9,917 nt of DNA from Sphingomonadaceae bacterium (GTDB lineage Bacteria; Pseudomonadota; Alphaproteobacteria; Sphingomonadales; Sphingomonadaceae). Every line of letters starts with the position of its first letter. Positions within the stretch are counted from its first letter, which is position 1. Shown here in pieces: positions 1-6,327 of the stretch. The stretch lies in the NCBI GenBank assembly GCA_019454625.1, contig JACFNY010000053.1:1-9917 (forward strand). The letters are read 5' to 3'. Below the pieces are notes generated by a model, which saw only the letters and a program-made list of their open reading frames with translations, had not been told where the DNA came from and ran no database searches. A program made the position numbers and the translations under genes.

Positions 1-1
1 G

Positions 2-181
2 CTGGACGACAGCCTGCACGTCGAGCCCCCCGCGCTCATCAAGGGCTACCTGCGCGTCGGTGCGATGGTGGGCAGCGGCGCCTTCATCGACCGGCAGTTC
101 AACACCGTGGACGTGTTCATGATGATGCCGGTGGACGCCATCGCGGCGCGGTACGCGAAACGGTTCGGCGCAGCGGCATAA
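2..181 (+). CDS. olsB: C-terminal end of an OlsB-like ornithine acyltransferase (GNAT/hemolysin-like fold), 5' truncated
   Basis: Only the last 59 residues are present; the reading frame enters from the left edge and ends at TAA (179-181). The tail reads PALIKGYLRVG, then a glycine-rich stretch, then DRQFNTVDVFMMMPVD and a basic end, RYAKRFG. This pattern (IKGYLR, then D-x-x-F-x-T-x-D) is typical of the C-terminus of OlsB, which transfers a 3-hydroxyacyl chain from acyl carrier protein to the alpha-amino group of ornithine, the first step of ornithine-lipid synthesis at the inner membrane. In many proteobacteria ornithine lipids replace phospholipids when phosphate is scarce. The N-terminal acyl-carrier and substrate regions lie outside the window, so a related GNAT/hemolysin-like acyltransferase of different specificity cannot be excluded. 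It converges with the sdpRI operon. Confidence 0.75.
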   Translation: MDDSLHVEPPALIKGYLRVGAMVGSGAFIDRQFNTVDVFMMMPVDAIAARYAKRFGAAA

Positions 182-200
182 GGGGAAGGCAGAGGGACGC

Positions 201-216
201 GCGGCACGCGTGCCGC
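201..216. terminator. Perfect palindrome between convergent olsB and sdpI; candidate bidirectional terminator
   Basis: GCGGCACGCGTGCCGC is a perfect 16-base palindrome. It lies 20 bases after the olsB stop and 47 bases after the sdpI stop on the other strand, in an 81-base convergent gap that holds nothing else recognisable. The all-GC-type hairpin would be stable in both transcripts, but neither side is followed by a run of T, so it is not a classical intrinsic terminator. It might instead stabilise 3' ends or bind a protein. Confidence 0.45.
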
Positions 217-262
217 CGCATCCGTCCGCAGCCGGAGAGTCAAGCGGCTCGGAACACCAGTG

Positions 263-919
263 TCAGCGCCCCGTGCGGCGGTGCCAGAGCAGCCAGGAGT
301 AGAAGACGGGCGGGACGGTGCTGACGAGGAGGGCGCCGACAACGAGCGCACCGCGCGCGGCGGGCGTGAGCGGGAGCAGGCCGACGAGCAGCAGCGCCGC
401 GCCGCCCGCCATCATGGTCCATGCGCCGAGACGATGCGTGGCGATCCAGTTGTCGGTATCGAGCAGCGCCCACGGCGTGCGGATGCCGACGAAGAAGCCG
501 GGACGCGATTTCGGCAGCACGTTGCCGATGACGATGAGCAGCAGGCCGACGGCCACGAACGGCAGCGTCATCGGAATCGCCCAGCCGAAAGCGGGGGCCG
601 CGACCAGAAGCTGGACCATGACCATGACGGCCAGCAGGCAGATCCACGTCACGCGGTACAGCGCCGCGCTGCCCTCCATGCGGTTCTGAAGCGGCTCGAT
701 GCGCGGCAGGACCGCGAAAACCAGCGACAGCCCGGCGCACATCGCCACGGGCGCGAACAGCGCGAAGGCGGCGCCGGCATGGCGGTCCGCCTCTCCGGCA
801 AGGTTCCAGTGCACGGGAAGCCGCGTGCCTTCCGGCAGCAGCGCGAGCGCGATCGTCGCGATCGCGGCCAGGAACGCCACCGTGACCCACGACATGACGA
901 TCAGTGCGTGCGCGCGCAT
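263..919 (-). CDS. sdpI: SdpI-family integral membrane protein (DUF1648 plus SdpI domain)
   Basis: This 218-residue protein has about six hydrophobic helices (roughly residues 5-28, 50-72, 90-110, 115-132, 165-183 and 188-208). A DUF1648-type motif, LPVHWNLAGEAD, lies at 34-45. The SdpI signature lies at about 131-163: GNVLPKSRPGFFVGIRTPW followed by a downstream THR. In Bacillus subtilis SdpI protects against the secreted SdpC killing peptide and signals by sequestering the repressor SdpR at the membrane. Here the gene starts inside the end of the ArsR-type repressor gene (19-base overlap), behind a clear ribosome-binding site GGAGAGG nine bases before the ATG, so it is almost surely co-transcribed and coupled. 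No sdpABC toxin genes are visible. In proteobacteria the family's role is largely unknown, so immunity or envelope-stress sensing is inference. Confidence 0.9.
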   Translation of the reverse strand: MRAHALIVMSWVTVAFLAAIATIALALLPEGTRLPVHWNLAGEADRHAGAAFALFAPVAMCAGLSLVFAVLPRIEPLQNRMEGSAALYRVTWICLLAVMVMVQLLVAAPAFGWAIPMTLPFVAVGLLLIVIGNVLPKSRPGFFVGIRTPWALLDTDNWIATHRLGAWTMMAGGAALLLVGLLPLTPAARGALVVGALLVSTVPPVFYSWLLWHRRTGR

Positions 920-1200
920 TCCACCGTTCCTCTCCCTGCTTCCCCGACACCGAGCCGGCCCATGAAGGCCATCACGACCTCCTCCACCGCCGACAGGTTG
1001 AGCGTGTAGACGATGCCGCCGCCGCGACTTTCGCCCTGAATGAGGCCCGCCGATTTCAGCTTCGCGAAGTGCGCGGACATCGTGGGCTTCGACACGGGAA
1101 ACGCATCGGCAAGCTCCCCGGCGGACTTGCCGCCCGTCTTCAGCATCTCGAGCACCTGCCTGCGGATCGGATGCGCCAGCGCGTCGAAAACCTCGTTCAC
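901..1200 (-). CDS. sdpR: ArsR-family winged-helix transcriptional regulator, SdpR type
   Basis: This 99-residue protein is a compact winged helix-turn-helix regulator. It opens with FDALAHPIRRQVLEML (5-20), typical of ArsR proteins. The HTH is at about 26-54 (SAGELADAFPVSKPTMSAHF, then KLKSAGLI), followed by a beta-wing around GGGIVYTLN (60-68). The only cysteine is C95 in a loose tail, so there is no metal-binding CxC motif and it is unlikely to be a metal sensor. The sequence resembles SdpR, the autorepressor of sdpRI in Bacillus. The start is a GTG (1198-1200) chosen because AGGAG lies four bases before it and the conserved region begins at once. It overlaps sdpI by 19 bases. A palindromic candidate operator lies 19-34 bases upstream, which fits autoregulation. 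The 19-residue tail after the conserved domain has no recognisable motif. Confidence 0.9.
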   Translation of the reverse strand: MNEVFDALAHPIRRQVLEMLKTGGKSAGELADAFPVSKPTMSAHFAKLKSAGLIQGESRGGGIVYTLNLSAVEEVVMAFMGRLGVGEAGRGTVECARTH

Positions 1201-1207
1201 GAATCTC

Positions 1208-1234
1208 CTGTTCGTCTGTTAGCGAACAGACTAA
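1208..1234 (-). promoter_or_regulatory. Candidate SdpR operator in the sdpRI promoter region
   Basis: Just upstream of the sdpR start there are nested inverted repeats. Read on the sdpR strand they include TTAG-N8-CTAA (1234-1219), the stem GTCTGTT/AACAGAC around four bases (1214-1231), and CTGTTCG/CGAACAG around eight bases (1208-1229). A good -35 element, TTGACG, lies at 1259-1254 on the same strand; the expected -10 region would fall within or next to the repeats, although no convincing -10 hexamer is seen. A dimeric ArsR repressor binding here would block its own promoter. Which of the nested repeats is the true half-site pair cannot be told from one sequence. Confidence 0.55.
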
Positions 1235-1290
1235 ATCATGAATGCGTGCGCCGCGTCAAGCCCTCGGGCGGCGCCTGAGCGCGAATGAGT

Positions 1291-1307
1291 GTCGATAGCG
1301 TATCGAC
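1291..1307. promoter_or_regulatory. Perfect inverted repeat upstream of ybaN, possible operator
   Basis: GTCGATAGCGTATCGAC is a perfect 7+3+7 inverted repeat ending 30 bases before the ATG of the DUF454 gene, where a promoter or operator would be expected. It differs in sequence from the repeats near sdpR, so it probably serves another regulator. A weaker 17-base imperfect hairpin (CTCGGGC-GGC-GCCTGAG, one G-T pair) lies at 1263-1279 in the same gap. No clear promoter hexamers for the plus strand are seen. Confidence 0.4.
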
Positions 1308-1337
1308 GGCAGCAGCGCGGACGGCCATAACCGGGGC

Positions 1338-1727
1338 ATGACTCGCCACCTTTACCTTGCGCTCGGCTTCGTATCGCTGGCGCTCGGCATCATCGGGGCG
1401 TTCCTGCCGCTGCTTCCCACGACCATCTTCATCATCATCGCCGCCTATTGCTTCGGGCGGTCGTCGGCGCGGCTGGAGGCGAAGATCCTCGCCCACCCGA
1501 GGCTTGGGCCGCCGGTGATCGCATGGCGGCGCGAAGGCGCGATCGGCACGCGCGCGAAGATCGCGGCGTGCACCGGCATGGCCGTCGGCTACGCCGTCTT
1601 CCACCTGACGGGGAACCCCGCGCCGCTATGGCGCGGACTGGCCGCCGCCGGGCTGATCGCCTCGGCGCTCTTCGTGGTCACACGGCCAAGGCCGATGGCG
1701 GAGCGCGGAACGGAACAGGCTCGCTAG
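1338..1727 (+). CDS. ybaN: DUF454 / YbaN-family small inner-membrane protein
   Basis: This 129-residue protein has the full DUF454 signature: GIIGAFLPLLPTTIFIIIAA (18-37), then FGRSSARLEAKILAHPRLGPP and an AWRREGAIGTRAK stretch (about 62-74). Hydrophobic segments at about 5-37, 76-90 and 98-114 suggest two or three membrane helices. E. coli YbaN is an inner-membrane protein of unknown function; in some bacteria relatives sit near haem or iron uptake genes, but no such neighbour is present here. The ATG is taken because the family pattern begins directly after it; the sequence before it shows only a weak GGGG and no good ribosome-binding site. The gene stands alone on the plus strand, divergent from sdpRI. 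Its last 50 bases overlap the convergent opgH gene. Confidence 0.88.
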   Translation: MTRHLYLALGFVSLALGIIGAFLPLLPTTIFIIIAAYCFGRSSARLEAKILAHPRLGPPVIAWRREGAIGTRAKIAACTGMAVGYAVFHLTGNPAPLWRGLAAAGLIASALFVVTRPRPMAERGTEQAR

Positions 1728-3537
1728 CGGCCTCGGCCGCTACAGCAAGCACCGGCCTGTCCGCGACACCGAACAGGCCCGGCAGCGCGGATTGCCGCGC
1801 CGTCGCCATCTCGATCCACGGACCGAGCACGAGACCGGCGGCCACCGGCAGCAGCCACAGCGACGATCCCGCGCCGAGCGCCGCGAACGCCAGCATCGCG
1901 GCGCCGAGCAGCAGGTGCGGACGATAGTGGCGCAGCGCCTCGCCGGGCGCGATGCCGTCCGTCTCGCGGCGCTGCGGCGACCAGCCGCTGCTGCGGCCCA
2001 TCAGGATGTCGGCGAGGTTCAGCGTCTGCGTGAGCATCATCAGGGGCGCGACGAGCGCCGAGAGCGGCACGTCGACGAGGATGCCCGCCGCGATCCGCGC
2101 CGGCCCGCCGAGCGCGGCGCGTCGGCGGCGGTCCACCAGCGTCCAGGCGAGCCCGAGCAGCTTCGGACCGAACAGCAGCGCGAGCGTGATGCCGAGCAGC
2201 CACGGCGAGGGCGCGGCGCCGCCTCCCGCGCCGAGCGTGACGTGGTGCACGACGCCCGCGACGATGAGCAGCAGCCACAAGGGCGAGGTGAGGTAGGCGG
2301 AGCCGCCCATCAGCAGCTGGAGCCGGTTCACCCAGTGGAACCCCGCGCTGCCGAGGATGCGCAGATGCTGGAGATTGCCCTGGCACCAGCGCCGGTCACG
2401 CTTCGCGAAATCGACGATGCTGGGCGGGAACTCCTCCGTGCTGCCCGGCGCGGCAACCATGTGTACCGCCCAGCCGCGGCGGCGGAGCAGCGCCGCCTCC
2501 ACCATGTCGTGGCTCAGGATCGCGCCGCCGAAGGGCGCGGCGCCGGGAAGCGCGGCAAGGCCGCAGCTTTCGGCGAAGGCGCGCGTGCGCAGAATCGCGT
2601 TGTGGCCCCAGAAGGTCGCCTCGCTGCCCGACCACCAGATCATGCCCGCCGTCGCCACCGGCCCGTAGAGGCGGCCGGAGAACTGCTGCCAGCGCGCGAA
2701 GAGCGTGCGGGCCTCGATGACGTCCGGCACCGTCTGGATGAGGCCGACGCCGGGGTTCCGGTCCATCGTGGCGGCCATGCGCGCCATCGTGCGGCCGTCC
2801 ATCAGGCTGTCGGCGTCGAGCACGAGCATGTAGTCGTAGGCGCCGCCGAAGCGGCGCACCCAGTCGGCGATGTTGCCGGGCTTGCGCTCGGTGTTCTTCT
2901 CGCGGCGGCGATAGAAGAGACGGGGGGCGAGCGTGGGCCTGAGCGACAGGAAGGCGGCGTACTCCGCGCGGCCGTTCTCGGGGCTGGAATCGCTGAGCAC
3001 GAAGATGTCGAAATCGCGCGCGCGGCCCTCGCGCGCGAGCGAGCAGGCCATCGCGCGGATGCGGCCGAACACGGCGGCGACGTTCTCGTTGTAGACGGGC
3101 ACGAGGACGGCGGTGCGTCCCTCCGGCACGGCCTCGTCGACGAGATCGAAATCGCGCGCCTTGCGAAGCAGGCGGATGAATCCGGCGAGCGCGGTGAGGA
3201 AGCCGAAGCCGATCCACGCGAAAAGCGGCACGAACAGCGCGATGAGCAGCAGCTCGCCGAACGCGAAGCCGCCCGGCGCGGCGGCGCGCGCCATTTCGGC
3301 GCCGCCCGCAAGCGCGATGAGCAGCGTCGCGAAGATCAGCAGGAAACGGCGCAGTGCAATGCCGCGCGGCGCGGTTTCGGAGCGCAGCGGCGCAGGCGCA
3401 CACGCGCGCCAGTCCTGCAGCGGCATGGCAAGCGGCGCCTCGGGCGGAAGGCTGTCCGTGCGCCGATGGAGGATTTCGAAGGAGACCGCGTCGTAGCCAC
3501 CGGACGCGCCCCCGGCCAGCAGAACTTCATGTCGCAT
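1678..3537 (-). CDS. opgH: OpgH (MdoH) glucosyltransferase for osmoregulated periplasmic glucans, short form
   Basis: This 619-residue inner-membrane family-2 glucosyltransferase is expected to polymerise UDP-glucose into the glucan backbone and pass it to the periplasm. An N-terminal LPPEAPLAMP block (30-39), shared with other OpgH proteins, precedes two helices (about 63-80 and 93-122). The catalytic domain follows: VLVPVYNEN (144-152), LSDSS (181-185), the metal-binding DADS (241-244), SHDMVEA (342-348) and RDRRWCQGN (380-388). More helices lie at about 408-434, 446-468, 484-500 and 540-575. It is clearly shorter than E. coli OpgH (847 residues): the cytosolic N-terminal extension linked to FtsZ control is missing. 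The ATG at 3537 is the first in frame after a TGA and has no good ribosome-binding site, but it keeps the conserved N-terminal block; a slightly later non-ATG start is possible. It follows opgG by 84 bases. Its 3' end overlaps ybaN by 50 bases. Confidence 0.95.
   Translation of the reverse strand: MRHEVLLAGGASGGYDAVSFEILHRRTDSLPPEAPLAMPLQDWRACAPAPLRSETAPRGIALRRFLLIFATLLIALAGGAEMARAAAPGGFAFGELLLIALFVPLFAWIGFGFLTALAGFIRLLRKARDFDLVDEAVPEGRTAVLVPVYNENVAAVFGRIRAMACSLAREGRARDFDIFVLSDSSPENGRAEYAAFLSLRPTLAPRLFYRRREKNTERKPGNIADWVRRFGGAYDYMLVLDADSLMDGRTMARMAATMDRNPGVGLIQTVPDVIEARTLFARWQQFSGRLYGPVATAGMIWWSGSEATFWGHNAILRTRAFAESCGLAALPGAAPFGGAILSHDMVEAALLRRRGWAVHMVAAPGSTEEFPPSIVDFAKRDRRWCQGNLQHLRILGSAGFHWVNRLQLLMGGSAYLTSPLWLLLIVAGVVHHVTLGAGGGAAPSPWLLGITLALLFGPKLLGLAWTLVDRRRRAALGGPARIAAGILVDVPLSALVAPLMMLTQTLNLADILMGRSSGWSPQRRETDGIAPGEALRHYRPHLLLGAAMLAFAALGAGSSLWLLPVAAGLVLGPWIEMATARQSALPGLFGVADRPVLAVAAEAASEPVPFRAPPSALAV
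1725..1742. terminator. Perfect palindrome at the ybaN stop codon, inside the opgH 3' end; candidate terminator
   Basis: TAGCGGCCTCGGCCGCTA is a perfect 18-base palindrome (7-base stem with a CTCG loop, or 8-base stem around TC). Its first three bases are the TAG stop of ybaN. It would form a strong hairpin at the end of the ybaN mRNA, but no T-run follows. For the opposite strand it lies within the opgH coding region, 45 bases before that stop. Confidence 0.45.
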
Positions 3538-3621
3538 ACGTGCAATTCGACCCTGGTTTCATTCCCGGCTCGCCGTCTCAGCAGCGTCGGCCGGCCCGTC
3601 AGCAAATGCCCGCCGCGCCGA

Positions 3622-5181
3622 TCAGTTCCCCATTGCAGGTATTTGATATAGCCACGTTTCGGTGAGTTGTGCGCCGCAGCAGACGAGCGCCCCCCGGAGG
3701 TCTGTTGCGGCACCGTTTCGAGGCGCGACGTCGATCATCAGCCGCCAGCGAGTCGGGCGCTCGGCGACCGGATAGGCGGCCTGCATCAGGATCTCGCCGT
3801 TCGTGACCAAAACGTCGGCCGTGACATCGCCGTGCGCGCGGCCTTTCAGCCCTTCGCCTTCGAAATCGACGACGAGCTTGACGACATCCTCCTGCGCGGG
3901 ATGGCCGGGGCGACCGCCGAGGCCGCGATAGGTGCCGATGACGCGCGCGAGCGGCGATGCGTCCGGCTCGCCGCCAAGCCAGCGCAGGCGATAGGCCATG
4001 TCGTAGCACGCGCCCGCGCGCGCCGGGGCCTTCGGCTGCCAGAAGGCGACGATATTGTCGTCCGTCTCGCCCTGTGTGGGAATCTCGACCAGATCGACGG
4101 TGCCCTCGCCCCAGTCGCCGACCGGCTCGGCCCACAGCGACGGGCGCTTGTGGTAGAAGACGCCGTCGTCCTCGTAATTGTCGTAATTCCGGTCGCGCTG
4201 CATGAGGCCGAAGCCGCGCGGATTGCGGTCGAGGAAGGCGCTCAGCGCCGTGCGGGGCGGGTTGACGAGCGGACGCCACAGCCGCTCGCCCGCGCCGTTG
4301 GTAATCAAGAGCCCATCGGAATCGTGGATTTCCGGCCGCCAGTCGCGGCGCGGACCGGGCTCGGTCTCGCCGTACCAGTACATGCTCGTCATCGGCGCGA
4401 AGCCGAGGCGTTCTACGTCGGCGCGAAGGCGAATGGAAAGCGTCACCTCCTGCACCATCTCGTCCTCGAGGACGCGGTTCACGAAGCGGTAGGCGCCCGC
4501 GACGCGCGGCCCGTCGAGAAGCGCGTAGACGGTAAAGGCGTCCTCGCCCGGCTCCAGCCAGAAGGCGCGGAACACCGGGAATTCCTCGGGCGTCGAAAGC
4601 CCGGTGTCGATGGCGAGGCCGCGCGCGGAGAGACCGTATTGGTGAAGCGGCCCCGCGGTGCGGAAATAGGACGCGCCCTGAAAGGCGAGCCAGTCGCCGA
4701 CGTCGCCGGGATTCATCACGCGGAAGCCCGCGAAGCCGCCGTTCTCCGCCGTCAGTGCGCGCGCCGGGCTGTCCTCCGGCATCTCGTAGAGATCGGGCGA
4801 ATAGAGCAGCGGCCGCGCACGGCCGCGCTCCACGACGTGGATCGCGATCGGCTCGCGCGCATATTTCCCGAGCGGGAACAGGCGCACCGATTGCCCCGGC
4901 CGGTCCGACCAGAGTGCGGCGGAATCGCGGTAGCGGACGGCGTTCAGCGCATCGTAGTCGACAGCGGCGGCGGCCTCGACGCGGGCAAGCGGCACGAACG
5001 GCCGCCCGGACAGCGCCATCGCCTGCCGTTTCAGCCCCTCCCACGAGAAGGTTTCGGCACGGCCGAGGCGGGGCGCGGCGAGCGCAGGCAGCGTGGGCAG
5101 CAGGCCGAGCGCGGCGAGACCTGCCATTGCTTCGCGCCGCGACCAGCGTGCGTTTCGATCGGGGTTCATCCGTGTTTTCAT
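3622..5181 (-). CDS. opgG: OpgG/OpgD-family periplasmic glucan biosynthesis protein with Tat signal
   Basis: This 519-residue periplasmic protein acts with OpgH in osmoregulated periplasmic glucan synthesis. The N-terminus carries a twin-arginine signal: SRREAMAG (14-21), a hydrophobic stretch and a likely cleavage near LPALA|A (about 35). The mature part begins with the family pattern FSWEGLKRQA and continues with YFRTAG, YGLSARGLAIDTG, HDSDGLLITNG, NPRGFGLMQRDR, a YEDDGVFYHKRPSLW stretch, GDWGEG, and VEIPTQGETDDNIVAFW. Tat export and the DDGVFY motif lean towards OpgD; E. coli OpgG uses Sec. Recent work places OpgG/OpgD among beta-1,2-glucanases (GH186), so it may trim or release glucan. 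The start ATG at 5181 is chosen so that the Tat motif sits near the N-terminus; ATG 5169 and GTG 5241 are alternatives, and none has a good ribosome-binding site. It lies 86 bases after the phytase gene and 84 bases before opgH. Confidence 0.93.
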   Translation of the reverse strand: MKTRMNPDRNARWSRREAMAGLAALGLLPTLPALAAPRLGRAETFSWEGLKRQAMALSGRPFVPLARVEAAAAVDYDALNAVRYRDSAALWSDRPGQSVRLFPLGKYAREPIAIHVVERGRARPLLYSPDLYEMPEDSPARALTAENGGFAGFRVMNPGDVGDWLAFQGASYFRTAGPLHQYGLSARGLAIDTGLSTPEEFPVFRAFWLEPGEDAFTVYALLDGPRVAGAYRFVNRVLEDEMVQEVTLSIRLRADVERLGFAPMTSMYWYGETEPGPRRDWRPEIHDSDGLLITNGAGERLWRPLVNPPRTALSAFLDRNPRGFGLMQRDRNYDNYEDDGVFYHKRPSLWAEPVGDWGEGTVDLVEIPTQGETDDNIVAFWQPKAPARAGACYDMAYRLRWLGGEPDASPLARVIGTYRGLGGRPGHPAQEDVVKLVVDFEGEGLKGRAHGDVTADVLVTNGEILMQAAYPVAERPTRWRLMIDVAPRNGAATDLRGALVCCGAQLTETWLYQIPAMGN

Positions 5182-5266
5182 TGCGTTGCCGCGAACGCAC
5201 CGCAAGCGAAATGGATGCAAGGGCCATCGCGACAGGCGCACGCAGCCTTGCGGCAGACGGTTGCGA
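5182..5266 (-). other. 85-base gap between the phytase and opgG genes, no clear signal
   Basis: The gap holds no convincing terminator, promoter or ribosome-binding site; only short stems such as CGCA-aggc-TGCG are seen on the minus strand. A GTG at 5241 would extend OpgG by 20 residues into the gap, but then the Tat motif would sit unusually deep. Read-through from the phytase gene into opgGH is therefore possible, but a separate promoter cannot be excluded. Confidence 0.4.
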
Positions 5267-6325
5267 TCAGGGCAGCGACAGCGCGCGGCGCACCTCGCGC
5301 CAGTCGACGATCTTGAAGTTCTGCTGTCCGCCGCCGTCGTCGGTGTCGTGCATCGCGACGGCGCCTTCGGGGAAGGGGCCGATCGGCCCGCTCCACGCGT
5401 CGAGGCCGTCGGTGCCGGTCACGTTGTCGATCGTGCCGCCTTCCACGGCGAAGCGGCCCTTGTAGGTGTAGCTGTCGCCGTCGATCCGCCAGACGGGGTA
5501 GGTGGCGTCGCCCTGGCTGGAGGCGATCAGGTATTTTGCGCCGCGGTCGCGCAGGATCGAGATGCCCTCGACATCGGCGGTGAGGCGCTCGCCGTCCACG
5601 GCCGCGACCTTGATGCCCCCGGCCACTGCGTCGGGCGCGCCCGGCTTCAGGTCGAAGCGCCAGATCGCGACGTCCTCCTCGCCCAGATAAAGCCGGCCGG
5701 TCTCGTCATCAACGACGCAGCCCTCGGGCTGGCTGCCGACCTTGAAGCTGTAGGCGTGCTGCGCCTCGGAAAGCGGTGCGCCGTTCGCGAGGCGCAGCGC
5801 GCGGATCTCGCCCGCCTTGTTGTTGGGGATCAGGTAGAAATCGCCGCCGAGCTTGCCCATGCAATAGCCGTAGGGTTCGCCCATATCGAGCGGCAGCACG
5901 CCGTAGCGCCGCGTCTCCAGCGTGTCCGGATCGAAGAGGTACGCGATAAGCGTGAAGTTCTCACGTTCGGTCGCGGTGACGAGGACATAGTCCTTGCCCT
6001 CCACCGTGAAGCCGGTGCGGAGGTCGACGTTGTTGAGCGGGCCGTCCGGAAGGAACTGTCGGACCTCGCCGTCTATATCGTGAACATAAAGGCCATCGCT
6101 CTTGTCCGTACCGAAGAGCACGGCGCGCGACGGATCGCGCGGATCGGCCCAGAGCGCGGGATCGTCGGCATCGACGGCGGGATCGGTGGCGACGACCGTC
6201 TCCACCGCAGCCGGCACCGCCTTCGCCGGATCGCCGCGCGCGGCGGTGCCCTGCGGCAGGTCGGCCTCCTGCACGGCGCAGGCGGCGAGCAGGACGAGCG
6301 GGAGGGCGACGAGACATGTCTTCAT
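5267..6325 (-). CDS. Beta-propeller phytase, predicted outer-membrane lipoprotein
   Basis: This 352-residue protein matches the beta-propeller (BPP) phytases, calcium-dependent enzymes that remove phosphates from myo-inositol hexakisphosphate. Family landmarks are DADDPALWADP (52-62), FGTDKSDGLYVHDIDG (71-86), NNVDLR (98-103), TATERENFT (117-125), QPEGCVVDDE (199-208), LGEEDVAIWRFD (214-225), DVEGISIL (251-258), ASSQGD (268-273) and GGGQQNFKIVDW (331-342); the acidic residues in these motifs are the expected calcium and substrate ligands. The N-terminus is a lipoprotein signal with lipobox LAAC (13-16) and Ala at +2, which favours the outer membrane. A good ribosome-binding site, AAGGA (6336-6332), lies six bases before the ATG, inside the end of the upstream phosphatase gene; that gene's TGA is only two bases before this ATG, so the two are probably coupled. 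It probably acts with the upstream receptor and phosphatase in phytate use. Confidence 0.95.
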   Translation of the reverse strand: MKTCLVALPLVLLAACAVQEADLPQGTAARGDPAKAVPAAVETVVATDPAVDADDPALWADPRDPSRAVLFGTDKSDGLYVHDIDGEVRQFLPDGPLNNVDLRTGFTVEGKDYVLVTATERENFTLIAYLFDPDTLETRRYGVLPLDMGEPYGYCMGKLGGDFYLIPNNKAGEIRALRLANGAPLSEAQHAYSFKVGSQPEGCVVDDETGRLYLGEEDVAIWRFDLKPGAPDAVAGGIKVAAVDGERLTADVEGISILRDRGAKYLIASSQGDATYPVWRIDGDSYTYKGRFAVEGGTIDNVTGTDGLDAWSGPIGPFPEGAVAMHDTDDGGGQQNFKIVDWREVRRALSLP

Positions 6326-6327
6326 GA

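Noticed and set aside
3538..3621. Possible terminator or separate promoter between opgG and opgH
   Set aside because: No stable hairpin with T-run and no promoter hexamers found; the 84-base gap is best read as an operon spacer.
1792..3651. Plus-strand open frame of 619 codons opposite opgH
   Set aside because: It is rich in Arg, Ala, Glu and His with no domain pattern, the usual shadow of a GC-rich gene; opgH on the other strand has all catalytic motifs.
3667..5316. Plus-strand open frame of 549 codons opposite opgG
   Set aside because: Low-complexity Arg/Ala/Val composition without motifs; the minus strand encodes a clear OpgG/OpgD protein.
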